From: Desulfotomaculum copahuensis
GTDB lineage: Bacteria; Bacillota; Desulfotomaculia; Desulfotomaculales; Desulfovirgulaceae
Direction of reading: 5' to 3'
NCBI RefSeq assembly: GCF_001655685.1
Contig: NZ_LYVF01000062.1
Coordinates: 1-64,000 of the forward strand
Length of the DNA: 64,000 bases
This document shows, one piece after another, positions 29,243-37,813 of the stretch (positions within the stretch are counted from its first letter, which is position 1; each line of letters begins with the position of its first letter). The notes beneath the pieces were generated by a model. That model was given only the letters and a program-made list of their open reading frames with translations. It searched no databases and was not told where the DNA came from. A program made the translations under genes and the position numbers.

Positions 29243-31210
29243 TTGCCCAGGGAAATTGTGCTTGGAAACGGCAAAATGCTGATTAATTTTGATCAAAGCG
29301 TGAATATGAGGGATTTGTATTATCCCTATGTCGGGATGGAAAACCATATCTGCGGCCACAAAAGCAGCCTCGGCGTGTGGGTTGACGGCTGTTTTTCCTG
29401 GCTGGACGGCGGGGAGTGGCAGATTACAAACGGCTACCGGCCGGCCAGCCTGGTCAGCCGGATCGAGGCGGTGAATCCCTGTTTGGGTATCAAGCTGGAG
29501 ATCAACGGTGCGGTTCATTATGCCCGTGACCTGTACATCAAAAAAATCCGCCTGCAAAACATGCACAGCACCAGCCGGGAAGTACGCCTGTTCTTTCATC
29601 ACGACTTTTCCCTGGGCGGTTCCGACGTGGGGGATACGGCCCTGTACGACCCGGATACGGGCGCGCTGATCCACTACAAGCGCCATTACTATTTTTTATT
29701 TAACGGGCGGGCGGAAGAGGCGGGATTTTTCCAGTTCACCACCGGCATCAAACGCTTCGCCGACCAGGAAGGCACCTGGCGGGACGCGGAAGACGGAAAC
29801 CTGGTCAATCACCCGGTGGCCCAGGGATCGGTGGACAGCACGGCCAGCCTGCGCGTACGCCCCGGAGCGGGGGGGGAATCCGTGCTGTATTACTGGATTG
29901 CAGCCGGGGACAGCTTTGAAGACGTCAAGCAGGCAAACAGCTTTGTGCGGGAACAGGGTGTGGACGCACTGCTGGCCGAGGTGGAAAGCTACTGGCGCCA
30001 TTGGGTGGATAAAATTCCGCGCTTCTTCGCCGGCCTGGATGAAACGGCGGTGGAACTGTTCAAAACCAGCCTGCTGGTGGTCAGGACGCAGTGCGATCAA
30101 CGGGGGGCCATCCTGGCGGCCAACGATACGGATATCATGGCCACCAACCGGGACAACTACTCCTATCTCTGGCCGCGGGACGGGGCGCTGGTCGCACACG
30201 CGCTGGAACGGGCCGGTTATCCGGAAGTGAGCCGGCCGTTTTATTCTTTTTGCCGGGAGATCATCACCCCGGAAGGTTTTTTCTGGCCCAAATACAACGC
30301 CGACGGCTCGGTGGGCTCAAACTGGCACCCCTGGATCCGGGCCGGACAACTGCAGCTGCCCATTCAAGAGGACGAAACCGCCCTGGTGCTTTGGGCGCTC
30401 GGACATTATTTCGGGCGGTTCCGTGATTTTGAATTGATTAAGGATTTATACCCCGCTTTGATTAAACCGGCGGCCGGCTTTTTAACCCGTTACCGGGATC
30501 CGTCCACCGGGCTGCCGCTGGACAGCTACGACCTCTGGGAGGAAAGACGGGGGGTGTTCACTTTTACCGCCGCCGCTGTTTACGCCGGTTTGGCGGCGGC
30601 GGCGGATTGCGCCGCACTGGTCGGAGACAGCACAAACGCGGCGCAATGGCGGGAGGCGGCCCGGCAGGTACGCGCCGGCCTGCTTAAATATCTGTACAGT
30701 TATGAACTGGGGCGTTTTATCCGGGGCATCATCCATGTTCCCCGGGGTGAACCGGAAAAGGACTTTACTCTGGAAAGCAGTGTTTACGGTGTCTTCGGCT
30801 TCGGCGCGCTGCCGGCCGCCCATCCCCGGGTGGCCGGCACCATGCGCGCAATCCGGGAAGGGCTGCGGGTACGTACGGAGATCGGCGGCATCGCCCGCTA
30901 CACCGGGGATTATTACTTCCGCCGCAGCGCCGATGTGCAAAATGTGCCGGGCAACCCCTGGTTTATCTGCACCCTCTGGATGGCCGAGTGGTATGCCGAA
31001 GCGGCACGGAACCCGTCCGGACTTGCTCCGGCGCGCGTGCTGCTGGAGTGGGCGGCGCTGCACCGGACCGCCGGGGGCATGCTGGCCGAACAGCTGCACC
31101 CCTATACCGGCGAACCCCTGTCCGTATCCCCGCTTACCTGGTCCCACGCCACCTATATTCTGGCAGTATTGAAATATATTGAAAAATACACCCGCCTGAC
31201 CGCCCATTAG
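29243..31210 (+). CDS. GH15 family glucoamylase-type glycoside hydrolase
   Basis: The 655-residue protein has an N-terminal beta-sandwich domain (about 1-260) and a C-terminal (alpha/alpha)6 barrel. The general-acid Glu is in DLWEERRG (about 433), the general-base Glu in AEQLHPYTGEP (about 616), and YSYLWPRDGALV marks the substrate site. Family members release glucose from alpha-glucan ends; some act on trehalose or other alpha-glucosides. No signal peptide is present, so it acts in the cytoplasm. TTG 29243 follows GGAGGAATC. It is divergent from the DUF4912-GH57 pair. Confidence 0.88.
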   Translation: MPREIVLGNGKMLINFDQSVNMRDLYYPYVGMENHICGHKSSLGVWVDGCFSWLDGGEWQITNGYRPASLVSRIEAVNPCLGIKLEINGAVHYARDLYIKKIRLQNMHSTSREVRLFFHHDFSLGGSDVGDTALYDPDTGALIHYKRHYYFLFNGRAEEAGFFQFTTGIKRFADQEGTWRDAEDGNLVNHPVAQGSVDSTASLRVRPGAGGESVLYYWIAAGDSFEDVKQANSFVREQGVDALLAEVESYWRHWVDKIPRFFAGLDETAVELFKTSLLVVRTQCDQRGAILAANDTDIMATNRDNYSYLWPRDGALVAHALERAGYPEVSRPFYSFCREIITPEGFFWPKYNADGSVGSNWHPWIRAGQLQLPIQEDETALVLWALGHYFGRFRDFELIKDLYPALIKPAAGFLTRYRDPSTGLPLDSYDLWEERRGVFTFTAAAVYAGLAAAADCAALVGDSTNAAQWREAARQVRAGLLKYLYSYELGRFIRGIIHVPRGEPEKDFTLESSVYGVFGFGALPAAHPRVAGTMRAIREGLRVRTEIGGIARYTGDYYFRRSADVQNVPGNPWFICTLWMAEWYAEAARNPSGLAPARVLLEWAALHRTAGGMLAEQLHPYTGEPLSVSPLTWSHATYILAVLKYIEKYTRLTAH

Positions 31211-31324
31211 CCGCCGGGCGGGCCGTCCGGTAAATTGCGCGCAGGGGAAAAATTGCTTTTCCCCTTTTCTTCCGGCGCCGGGAATGTTAAGATGGGTATA
31301 AAGCCATTTCCAGGAGGTAGGACC

Positions 31325-31765
31325 TTGTTCAACAACCCGGAAGACAAAGCGCTCAAATCGCTTCTTTCCACTGCCCGTACCATTGCCGTGGTCGGACTGT
31401 CCGACAAGCCGCAGCGGGACAGCCACCGCGTGGCCAAATACCTGCAGGAGCAGGGCTACCGCATCATTCCCGTCAATCCTGTGCTCAAGGAGGTGTTGGG
31501 CGAGGCCGCATACCCGGATCTGGCCTCCGTGCCGGTACCGGTGGATATTGTAAACATCTTCCGGCGCAGCGAGGAAGTGCCGGGAGTGGTGGACGCCGCC
31601 CTGGCCAACACCCCGCCGGAGGCGATCTGGATGCAGCTGGGCGTGGTCAATGAAGAGGCGGCGAAGGCGGCCGTATCCCGGGGAGTGACAGTGGTCATGG
31701 ACCGCTGTATCAAAGTGGAACACGGGCGCCTGCTCGGCGGCGCGCCCGGCGGGGAGCGGACGTGA
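31325..31765 (+). CDS. CoA-binding (YccU-like) protein
   Basis: The 146-residue protein is a single Rossmann-type CoA-binding domain: TIAVVGLSDKPQRDSHRVAKYLQ, then YRIIPVNP and VDIVNIFRRSEEVP. It looks like the lone CoA-binding domain of succinyl-CoA synthetase and acyl-CoA synthetase alpha chains. The role of stand-alone members is unknown. TTG 31325 lies just after GGAGGTAGG; the open frame starting at 31235 lacks such a site. It overlaps the nth start by 4 bases. Confidence 0.82.
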   Translation: MFNNPEDKALKSLLSTARTIAVVGLSDKPQRDSHRVAKYLQEQGYRIIPVNPVLKEVLGEAAYPDLASVPVPVDIVNIFRRSEEVPGVVDAALANTPPEAIWMQLGVVNEEAAKAAVSRGVTVVMDRCIKVEHGRLLGGAPGGERT

Positions 31766-32592
31766 AAACAGTCCGCCGGGTTCCGGCGGCCGGAGGGAAA
31801 CGGCGCCGGGAAACAGCCGGGGAAGCTATGCCGCCGGGGCGGCCGGACGCCGGGACCGCCGCCTTTCCGGACCGGGAACCGGGTGCCGCGGCCGCTCTTC
31901 CGGCCCGGCCGGTTTCCGGAAACGTTCTTGTTCCGGGGCCGGAAAGCACGGCAGATACGGCCGGGCGCGCCCGAAAAATTCTGGCCGTGCTGGCCCGCAC
32001 CTACCCGGAAGCGGATACGGCGCTGCATTTCGCCAGTCCGTTTCAACTGCTGGTGGCCGCCATGCTCTCGGCGCAAAGCACCGACCGGCAGGTGAATATA
32101 ATAACCGCCGGCCTTTTTCAACGCTACCGCACCCCGGCCGACTTCGCCCGGCTGACGCCGGAGGAGTTGGCTGAAAAAATCAAGGGCTGCGGCCTGTACC
32201 ACAACAAAAGCAAAAATATCATTGCCGCCAGCCGGATGCTGGTTGACAAATACGCCGGGGCGGTGCCGTCAACCCGGGAGGAACTGGAACGGCTGCCCGG
32301 GGTGGGACGCAAAACGGCCAACGTGGTGCTCAACGTAGCCTTCGGCCGGCCGGCGCTGCCGGTGGACACCCATGTTTTCCGGGTCAGCCACCGCCTGGGC
32401 CTGTCCAGTGCCCGCACGCCGGAACGGACGGAGGCGGATCTGCTCAAGTTGATTCCGGAGGCGCAGCGCCGTGACGCCCATCACCGCCTGATTGCACACG
32501 GCCGCCAGATCTGCCGCGCCCGCCGCCCCCGCTGTGCGGTTTGCCCTCTGGCGGCGCTCTGTCCTTCCCGGGACGCCGCGCCGTCCGGGTAG
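31762..32592 (+). CDS. nth: endonuclease III with N-terminal extension
   Basis: Endonuclease III removes oxidised pyrimidines and cuts the abasic strand. The catalytic core has the helix-hairpin-helix LPGVGRKTANVVL with the catalytic Lys, the catalytic Asp in PVDTHVFRV, and the iron-sulfur loop C-x6-C-x2-C-x5-C (CRARRPRCAVCPLAALC). At 276 residues it is about 65 longer than usual because of a Pro/Ala/Arg-rich N-terminal stretch. Translation may start at GTG 31762, which overlaps the upstream stop, or further in (for example ATG 31828 after GGGGAAGC). The core is certain; the start is not. Confidence 0.9.
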   Translation: MKTVRRVPAAGGKRRRETAGEAMPPGRPDAGTAAFPDREPGAAAALPARPVSGNVLVPGPESTADTAGRARKILAVLARTYPEADTALHFASPFQLLVAAMLSAQSTDRQVNIITAGLFQRYRTPADFARLTPEELAEKIKGCGLYHNKSKNIIAASRMLVDKYAGAVPSTREELERLPGVGRKTANVVLNVAFGRPALPVDTHVFRVSHRLGLSSARTPERTEADLLKLIPEAQRRDAHHRLIAHGRQICRARRPRCAVCPLAALCPSRDAAPSG

Positions 32593-32687
32593 CAATGCCG
32601 GCAGGCCGGCGGCCGCGGTTGGCCGGACCGTTTTACACGTCCTGACGCCGCCCGGCCGCAAACCAACAGGTCAGGAAGGGAACAGTT

Positions 32688-33146
32688 TTGCACATCGTCC
32701 TGGTTGAACCGGAAATTCCCGCCAATACGGGCAATATTGTACGCACCTGCGCCGCCACGGGCAGCATCCTGCACCTGGTGCGTCCGCTGGGATTTTCCAC
32801 CGATGACAAGTATTTGAAGCGGGCCGGCCTGGATTACTGGTATCTGGTGGAAATCCATTACCATGATTCCTTTCTGGAAGTAAGGCGGCTTTATCCAGGT
32901 CATCATTTTTACTTTCTGAGCACCCGGGGGGAAAAGTGCTACACGGGAATACGCTACGGTCCGGAGGACTTTCTGGTGTTCGGCAAGGAAACGCAGGGCC
33001 TGCCGGCAGCGCTGATCCGGGCCAACCGCGCGTGCTGCTTCCGCATCCCGATGGCCGCGGACGCCCGCTCCCTGAACCTGGCCAATTCAGTGGCCCTGGT
33101 GTTGTACGAGGCGCTGCGCCAGCAGAATTTCCCCGGGCTGTGCTAA
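32688..33146 (+). CDS. trmL: tRNA (cytidine/uridine-34 2'-O)-methyltransferase TrmL
   Basis: TrmL methylates the wobble ribose of certain leucine tRNAs. The 152-residue SPOUT protein begins HIVLVEPEIPANTGNIVRTCAAT, carries LVFGKETQGLP, and ends in the knot segment RSLNLANSVALVLYEALRQ. The length is normal. TTG 32688 has AGGAAGGG at good spacing. It is separated from nth by about 95 bases. Confidence 0.93.
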   Translation: MHIVLVEPEIPANTGNIVRTCAATGSILHLVRPLGFSTDDKYLKRAGLDYWYLVEIHYHDSFLEVRRLYPGHHFYFLSTRGEKCYTGIRYGPEDFLVFGKETQGLPAALIRANRACCFRIPMAADARSLNLANSVALVLYEALRQQNFPGLC

Positions 33147-33250
33147 AATCCAGAACATAACAATTTTAAAAAAATACGAATGGCAGGATGAGCGACAAAC
33201 AGCGCGAATATTTTGTTTATAGAATTGTGGCAAGGAAAGGACGGGGCCGC

Positions 33251-34186
33251 ATGAACCTGACCATAGAGCAACTGCACCGTTCCCTGGAGCTGGCGGACTA
33301 CATCTGTGACGAGGAACTGGTGGTGACCGTATATCTGGCCTTGAAGCTTGGCCGCCCCCTGCTGGTCGAGGGAGCGCCGGGAGTGGGCAAAACCGAGGTG
33401 GCCAAGGCGCTGGCCCGGGTGCTGCAAACGGACCTGGTGCGCCTGCAGTGTTACGAGGGTTTGGACGAAAACCGCGCCCTCTATGAATGGAATTACCAGC
33501 GGCAGTTGTTAAAAATACAGATTGCCCGGAACAGTTGCAATGACGCGGAACTGGAAAAGAGCCTGTTCGACCCGGAATACTTGTTGGAACGCCCGCTGCT
33601 CAAAGCGATCCGGGCCGGCCGGCAGGTGGTGCTGTTGATTGACGAAATAGACAAGACCGATCCGGAGTTTGAAGCTTTCCTGTTTGAATTGTTATCCGAC
33701 TTTCAGGTTTCCATTCCCGAACTGGGCACACTGAAGGCGGTGCACATTCCGGTGGTGGTACTCACCAGCAACGGCGACCGGGAGCTTTCCGACGGCCTGA
33801 AGCGCCGCTGCGTCTATTTGTATATCGACTATCCCGGAGTGGAAAAGGAAGTGCGCATCCTGCAGGTAAAAGTACCGGAGGCCGGAGAGACGCTGGTCCG
33901 GGAAGTGGCCCGGGCGGTGCACTACATCCGGGCCAACCTGGATTTGAAAAAACAGCCGTCCATCGCTGAAACCCTGGACTGGGCGCGGGCGCTGGTAGCG
34001 CTGCACGCCGGCGCCCTGACCCCGCAAAACATGGACCGGACTCTGAACCTGCTGCTCAAGAACCGTGACGATCAGCAGGCTGTCAGAACCGAACCCGGTT
34101 TGGAACAGCTGCTCTCCCGGAGCAGGGAGGCCGGGCCCGGCGGGGACGCCGCCTCCCGGTGCGCCTGCGGCCGGCACGGCGCATAG
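33251..34186 (+). CDS. MoxR-type AAA+ ATPase
   Basis: The 311-residue ATPase has Walker A EGAPGVGKTE (about 41-50), Walker B VVLLIDEIDK (about 127-136) and a TSNGDRELSDGLKRRC sensor/arginine region. MoxR proteins work with von Willebrand factor A partners to activate or assemble metalloenzymes; this variant is like CoxD from CO dehydrogenase clusters. The frame is open from 33188, but ATG 33251 has a purine-rich site (GGAAAGGACGGGG). The VWA gene starts 12 bases downstream. No oxidoreductase gene is adjacent, so the client is unknown. Confidence 0.85.
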   Translation: MNLTIEQLHRSLELADYICDEELVVTVYLALKLGRPLLVEGAPGVGKTEVAKALARVLQTDLVRLQCYEGLDENRALYEWNYQRQLLKIQIARNSCNDAELEKSLFDPEYLLERPLLKAIRAGRQVVLLIDEIDKTDPEFEAFLFELLSDFQVSIPELGTLKAVHIPVVVLTSNGDRELSDGLKRRCVYLYIDYPGVEKEVRILQVKVPEAGETLVREVARAVHYIRANLDLKKQPSIAETLDWARALVALHAGALTPQNMDRTLNLLLKNRDDQQAVRTEPGLEQLLSRSREAGPGGDAASRCACGRHGA

Positions 34187-34198
34187 CGGGGTGAAGGC

Positions 34199-35602
34199 AT
34201 GGAAGTGGACCGGGTAACCAGAGTGGTCGCCCGGGTGGAAGCGGAAGGCATGAATTCCCTGCACCACAATCTGGCCGGGTTCATTCATGTTCTGCGCCAC
34301 CTGGGCTTGCGGGTGAGCGTCGCCGAAGCGTTGGACGCCTACCAAGCCCTGACGGCGGTGGACCTGATGCAGAAAGAGCGGGTCAAGGCCGCCCTGCAGG
34401 CAGTGCTGGTCAAGGACCGGGCCGGCCGCGCCCTTTTCGGACTGGCTTTTGACCGTTTCTTTGTCACCCCGGAGGAAAAAAGGCGGCGGCAGCAATTACG
34501 CCGGCAATGGGAGGAGGAACAGGCAATACAACAGCAGCAGGCGGCGGCGGAACTGCAGGAAGCGGTACGCCAGTGGCACCCGGATTACCAGTTCACCGGC
34601 GAGCAGGTGGCCACCTTTGCCCGGCTGCCCTCTGAACAGCGGCGCCGTTTCAAGGAAATCATGGGCCGGATGCGCGGCAATCCGGTCAACGATCCCCACG
34701 ACCTGATCGCGCAGGTGATTCAGTCGTCTTTAAACTACTGGCGCTATTACCTGATGAAAAACCGGGTGGAAAACCAGCCGCCGGACGCGGTCCATACCGG
34801 CCGGGAGGATCTGGACGCAGTGATTGCCGGGGTGGCCGCCGACTTCTACCGGGATCCGGACGAACAAATTATGCATGCGGACATGCAGAATATCACCGGC
34901 CGGGATGTGGACCGGATGACCGCCTTGATTCAGCGACTGTCCGCCCAACTGGCCAGCCGTCTCTCCCGGCGTTACCGGCGCAGCAGACTGCACCGGCAGG
35001 TGGACATCCGGCGCACCATCCGGCGTAATTTACGTTACGGCGGCACACCCCTGGAGCTTTCCTACCGCGCCCGGCGCGCGCACAAGCCCCGGCTGCTGTT
35101 GATCTGCGATGTATCAGCTTCCATGGCCCGCTATGCCCGCTTTGTACTGCAGTTTGTTTACGGCCTGTCCAGCGCCGTGCAGGAAATCGAAAGTTTTGTT
35201 TTTTCCGAGGATCTGGAGCGGATCACTCCTTTTTTCAAACACGGACGCAATTTTACGGAAACCATGACCGGATTAATCAACGAGAGCCGCCAATGGGGCC
35301 AGACCACCAACCTGGGCGCCGCGCTGCAGACTTTTGAACGCCTCTACCGGCCGCTGCTGAAAAGTGACACCCATGTGCTAATCGTCAGTGACGCCAAGAC
35401 CATCGCCCCGGAAAAGGCGGCCGGGCTGCTGGCCGTGGTGCGCCGGCAGGCCCGGGAAATCATCTGGCTGAATCCCGTACCGGAGCGGGAATGGCAGCAC
35501 CTGCCCGGGTTGGCGGCGTTCCGGGAACAGGCCGGCATGTTTGAATGCTATACCCCGGCCCACCTGGAGGACATCCTGCGCCGGCAGTTGAAAAAAATCT
35601 AA
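34199..35602 (+). CDS. VWA-domain (CoxE-like) partner of the MoxR ATPase
   Basis: The 467-residue protein has a long charged, partly coiled-coil N-terminal part (QQLRRQWEEEQAIQQQQAA around 100-120) and a C-terminal von Willebrand A domain. The metal-ion site reads LLICDVSASMARYARF (about 300-315) and TNLGAAL carries the second motif. It resembles CoxE of CO dehydrogenase maturation. It is very likely co-translated with the MoxR gene and acts with it as a chaperone pair. The substrate is not encoded nearby. Confidence 0.83.
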   Translation: MEVDRVTRVVARVEAEGMNSLHHNLAGFIHVLRHLGLRVSVAEALDAYQALTAVDLMQKERVKAALQAVLVKDRAGRALFGLAFDRFFVTPEEKRRRQQLRRQWEEEQAIQQQQAAAELQEAVRQWHPDYQFTGEQVATFARLPSEQRRRFKEIMGRMRGNPVNDPHDLIAQVIQSSLNYWRYYLMKNRVENQPPDAVHTGREDLDAVIAGVAADFYRDPDEQIMHADMQNITGRDVDRMTALIQRLSAQLASRLSRRYRRSRLHRQVDIRRTIRRNLRYGGTPLELSYRARRAHKPRLLLICDVSASMARYARFVLQFVYGLSSAVQEIESFVFSEDLERITPFFKHGRNFTETMTGLINESRQWGQTTNLGAALQTFERLYRPLLKSDTHVLIVSDAKTIAPEKAAGLLAVVRRQAREIIWLNPVPEREWQHLPGLAAFREQAGMFECYTPAHLEDILRRQLKKI

Positions 35603-35679
35603 CCGGCAGGATTTTGCCCGCCCGGTGTGGAATACAGTCTTAAAAACGGACGTTTCCTGTAAAAAAGGGGGTGAGCTGT

Positions 35680-37422
35680 ATGGTCCTGAACAAAAATTAC
35701 CTGGAAAGCACCAGCTTTTTACAAGATGAACAGGCTATCTTCAATTCCGTACACAATATCGTCATGGCCATCGATTATCAAGGGCGGATCACCATCTTCA
35801 ACCCCACTTCCGAACGGGTTTTCAACATTCCGGCGGAAAAGGCGCTGGGACACCTGATCAGCGAGGTGCTCCCGGGCACCGGCCTGCTCAAAGTGTTGAA
35901 AACAGGCAAGCCCCACATCGGACGTAAATTTGTGGCCGGCAACGCCCTCTGGGTGGTCAACCGGACGCCGGTGATCCAAAACGGCGCCATTGTGGGCGCC
36001 ATCGGCGTGGCCCAGGAAGTTACCGAGCTGCAATATCTGGCTGAAGAACTGGAAGAAACAAACCGCATCCGGGGCACCCTGGAGACAATTTTCGACAGCG
36101 CGCGGGACGGCTATCTGGCCATAAACAATGAAGGCCGGGTGATCCTGATCAATGAGGCCATGGCCGGGCTGCTGGGCGTCACCGTGGCGGAGGCGACCGG
36201 CCGGCATGTGACTGAAATAGCTCCCGATACCGGCTTGCAATTGATTCCGCGCAACAGCAAGACGCAGATCGGCGAGGTGGCGCGCATCAACGGCCGGGAC
36301 ACGGTGGTCATGCGCTACCCGATCTACCAGCAGGGGAAAATCGCCGGCGCGGTAAGCAAGGTCATGTTCAACGATGTCGAACAGCTGATTGCCCTGGCCG
36401 GAAAACTCAACGCGCTGCGCCGGGAGCAGGGCGCGCAGCGCAAAGAGACGGAGCGGGTACCGGGGGCGCGCTTCCAGGTCAACGACATCATCGGCTCCTG
36501 CCCGTCCATGTCGAGGCTGAAGGAAACGATCCGGCGGGTGGCCCAAAGGCCGTCCACCGTGCTCATCCGCGGTGAAAGCGGCACGGGCAAGGAACTGGTC
36601 GCCCACGCCCTGCATACCGTATCTCCCCGCCGTAACGGGCCGTTTGTCAAGGTGAACTGCGCCGCCGTGCCGGAAAACCTGCTGGAGTCCGAGCTTTTCG
36701 GCTACCAGGAGGGAGCCTTTACCGGTGCGCGCAAAGGCGGCCAGACCGGTAAGTTCGAACAGGCCAACGGGGGCACCATCTTTCTGGACGAAATCGGGGA
36801 TATGCCCCTGGCCATGCAGGCCAAGTTGCTGCGTGTTTTGCAGGACCGGGAAATTGAACGGCTGGGGGACAACCGGACGCGTCAGGTCGACGTCCGGGTG
36901 GTGGCGGCCACCAACCGTGATATTGAGGGACTGATTCGTCAGGGCCAGTTCCGGGAAGACCTTTATTACCGTCTGAATGTGATTTCACTGCACATCCCCC
37001 CGCTGCGGGAGCGGCTGCCGGATTTGCACGGGCTGGCGCATCACTTTATTGACAAGTTCAATCTGGAGTTCGGCCTGTCCATCCGGGACCTGTCCCCCGA
37101 GGTGTGGTCGCTGCTGCAGGAATACAATTGGCCGGGCAACGTGCGGGAATTGGAAAACGTCATTGAACGGGCGTTCAACCTGGTGGAGGGGGAAACGATC
37201 CAGACGGGCCACCTGCCGCAGTACCTGCTCAAGTTGCACCGGGAGGTCAGGCGGCCGGTGGCGGACAGGACACTGCCCGCACTGCTGGAGGAAGTGGAAA
37301 AAGAGGCCCTGATCGAAGCCCTGGCCACCTCCGGCGGCAACAAGATGCAGGCCGCGCGGGCGCTGGGCATCTCCCGGGCCTGGCTTTACAAGAAAATGAA
37401 ACAATACGGCATACAGTTGTAA
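35680..37422 (+). CDS. sigma-54-dependent transcriptional activator with two PAS domains
   Basis: The 580-residue protein has two N-terminal PAS domains (about 15-125 and 135-245), an AAA+ sigma-54 interaction domain from about 266, and a C-terminal Fis-type helix-turn-helix (GGNKMQAARALGISRAWLYKKM). Walker A is GESGTGKE, and the sigma-54 contact loop GAFTGA is intact (about 345-350), so it should drive sigma-54 RNA polymerase. There is no receiver domain; the signal is sensed by the PAS domains. A GTG at 35671 overlaps the ribosome site, so ATG 35680 is chosen. I found no convincing -24/-12 promoter near it, so its target is open. Confidence 0.92.
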   Translation: MVLNKNYLESTSFLQDEQAIFNSVHNIVMAIDYQGRITIFNPTSERVFNIPAEKALGHLISEVLPGTGLLKVLKTGKPHIGRKFVAGNALWVVNRTPVIQNGAIVGAIGVAQEVTELQYLAEELEETNRIRGTLETIFDSARDGYLAINNEGRVILINEAMAGLLGVTVAEATGRHVTEIAPDTGLQLIPRNSKTQIGEVARINGRDTVVMRYPIYQQGKIAGAVSKVMFNDVEQLIALAGKLNALRREQGAQRKETERVPGARFQVNDIIGSCPSMSRLKETIRRVAQRPSTVLIRGESGTGKELVAHALHTVSPRRNGPFVKVNCAAVPENLLESELFGYQEGAFTGARKGGQTGKFEQANGGTIFLDEIGDMPLAMQAKLLRVLQDREIERLGDNRTRQVDVRVVAATNRDIEGLIRQGQFREDLYYRLNVISLHIPPLRERLPDLHGLAHHFIDKFNLEFGLSIRDLSPEVWSLLQEYNWPGNVRELENVIERAFNLVEGETIQTGHLPQYLLKLHREVRRPVADRTLPALLEEVEKEALIEALATSGGNKMQAARALGISRAWLYKKMKQYGIQL

Positions 37423-37475
37423 GGGGCGGGGGACGGCGCAACAGCGGCGGCATCCCGCAATGACGAAAAACGTAA

Positions 37476-37571
37476 GTCTCACAACGGGGAGTTGCTGCAA
37501 GGGGCTGAGAAAGGGCTGCAAGCACCTGACCCGCCAAACCTGCCCGGGGTAATGCCCGCGAAGGGATAGAC
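37476..37571 (+). promoter_or_regulatory. TPP riboswitch (THI box)
   Basis: The conserved core is present: GGGGAG at 37486-37491, CTGAGA at 37505-37510, ACCTG near 37537-37541, GGGTAAT and GCGAAGGGA at 37558-37566. GTCT 37476-37479 pairs with AGAC 37568-37571 to close P1. This class binds thiamine pyrophosphate and normally controls thi genes. Here no thiamine gene follows: the next gene is a Fur-type regulator with its own promoter. Between the aptamer and that promoter there is only a 28-codon frame (ATG 37627 to TAA 37713) with no ribosome site. Confidence 0.9.
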
Positions 37572-37590
37572 GGCTTCACCGCCAGTCGTG

Positions 37591-37626
37591 CGGCGTACCC
37601 TGTCTTTTGCGGGTGCGCCGTTGTTT
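37591..37626 (+). terminator. expression-platform terminator of the TPP riboswitch
   Basis: CGGCGTACCC 37591-37600 pairs with GGGTGCGCCG 37611-37620 (one G-T pair) around a 10-base loop, followed by TTGTTT. It lies 20 bases after the aptamer, where a TPP-controlled terminator is expected. A second palindrome, CGGCGGCAATTGCCGCCG at 37692-37709, follows before the next promoter. Confidence 0.7.
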
Positions 37627-37728
37627 ATGGCCGCCCGCGGCCCGGCCGAAGACGGATACAAGGCGGCCTTGTTTGAAAGCAGGCTCAGCGTCGGCGGCAA
37701 TTGCCGCCGGTAATTTTCCACGGGGATA

Positions 37729-37757
37729 TTGACATAGTGATATAAATAGGTTAATAT
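37729..37757 (+). promoter_or_regulatory. sigma-A promoter of the PerR/Fur-type gene
   Basis: TTGACA 37729-37734 and TAATAT 37752-37757 are separated by 17 bases, close to consensus. The AT-rich stretch over and after the -10 box (TTAATATAAATTTA) partly resembles a Per box, which would fit autoregulation; the match is incomplete. Confidence 0.8.
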
Positions 37758-37813
37758 AAATTTACAGATAAAGAGATTTATTATCGTTAGGTAGATTGGA
37801 AGTGGAGTGGAGG

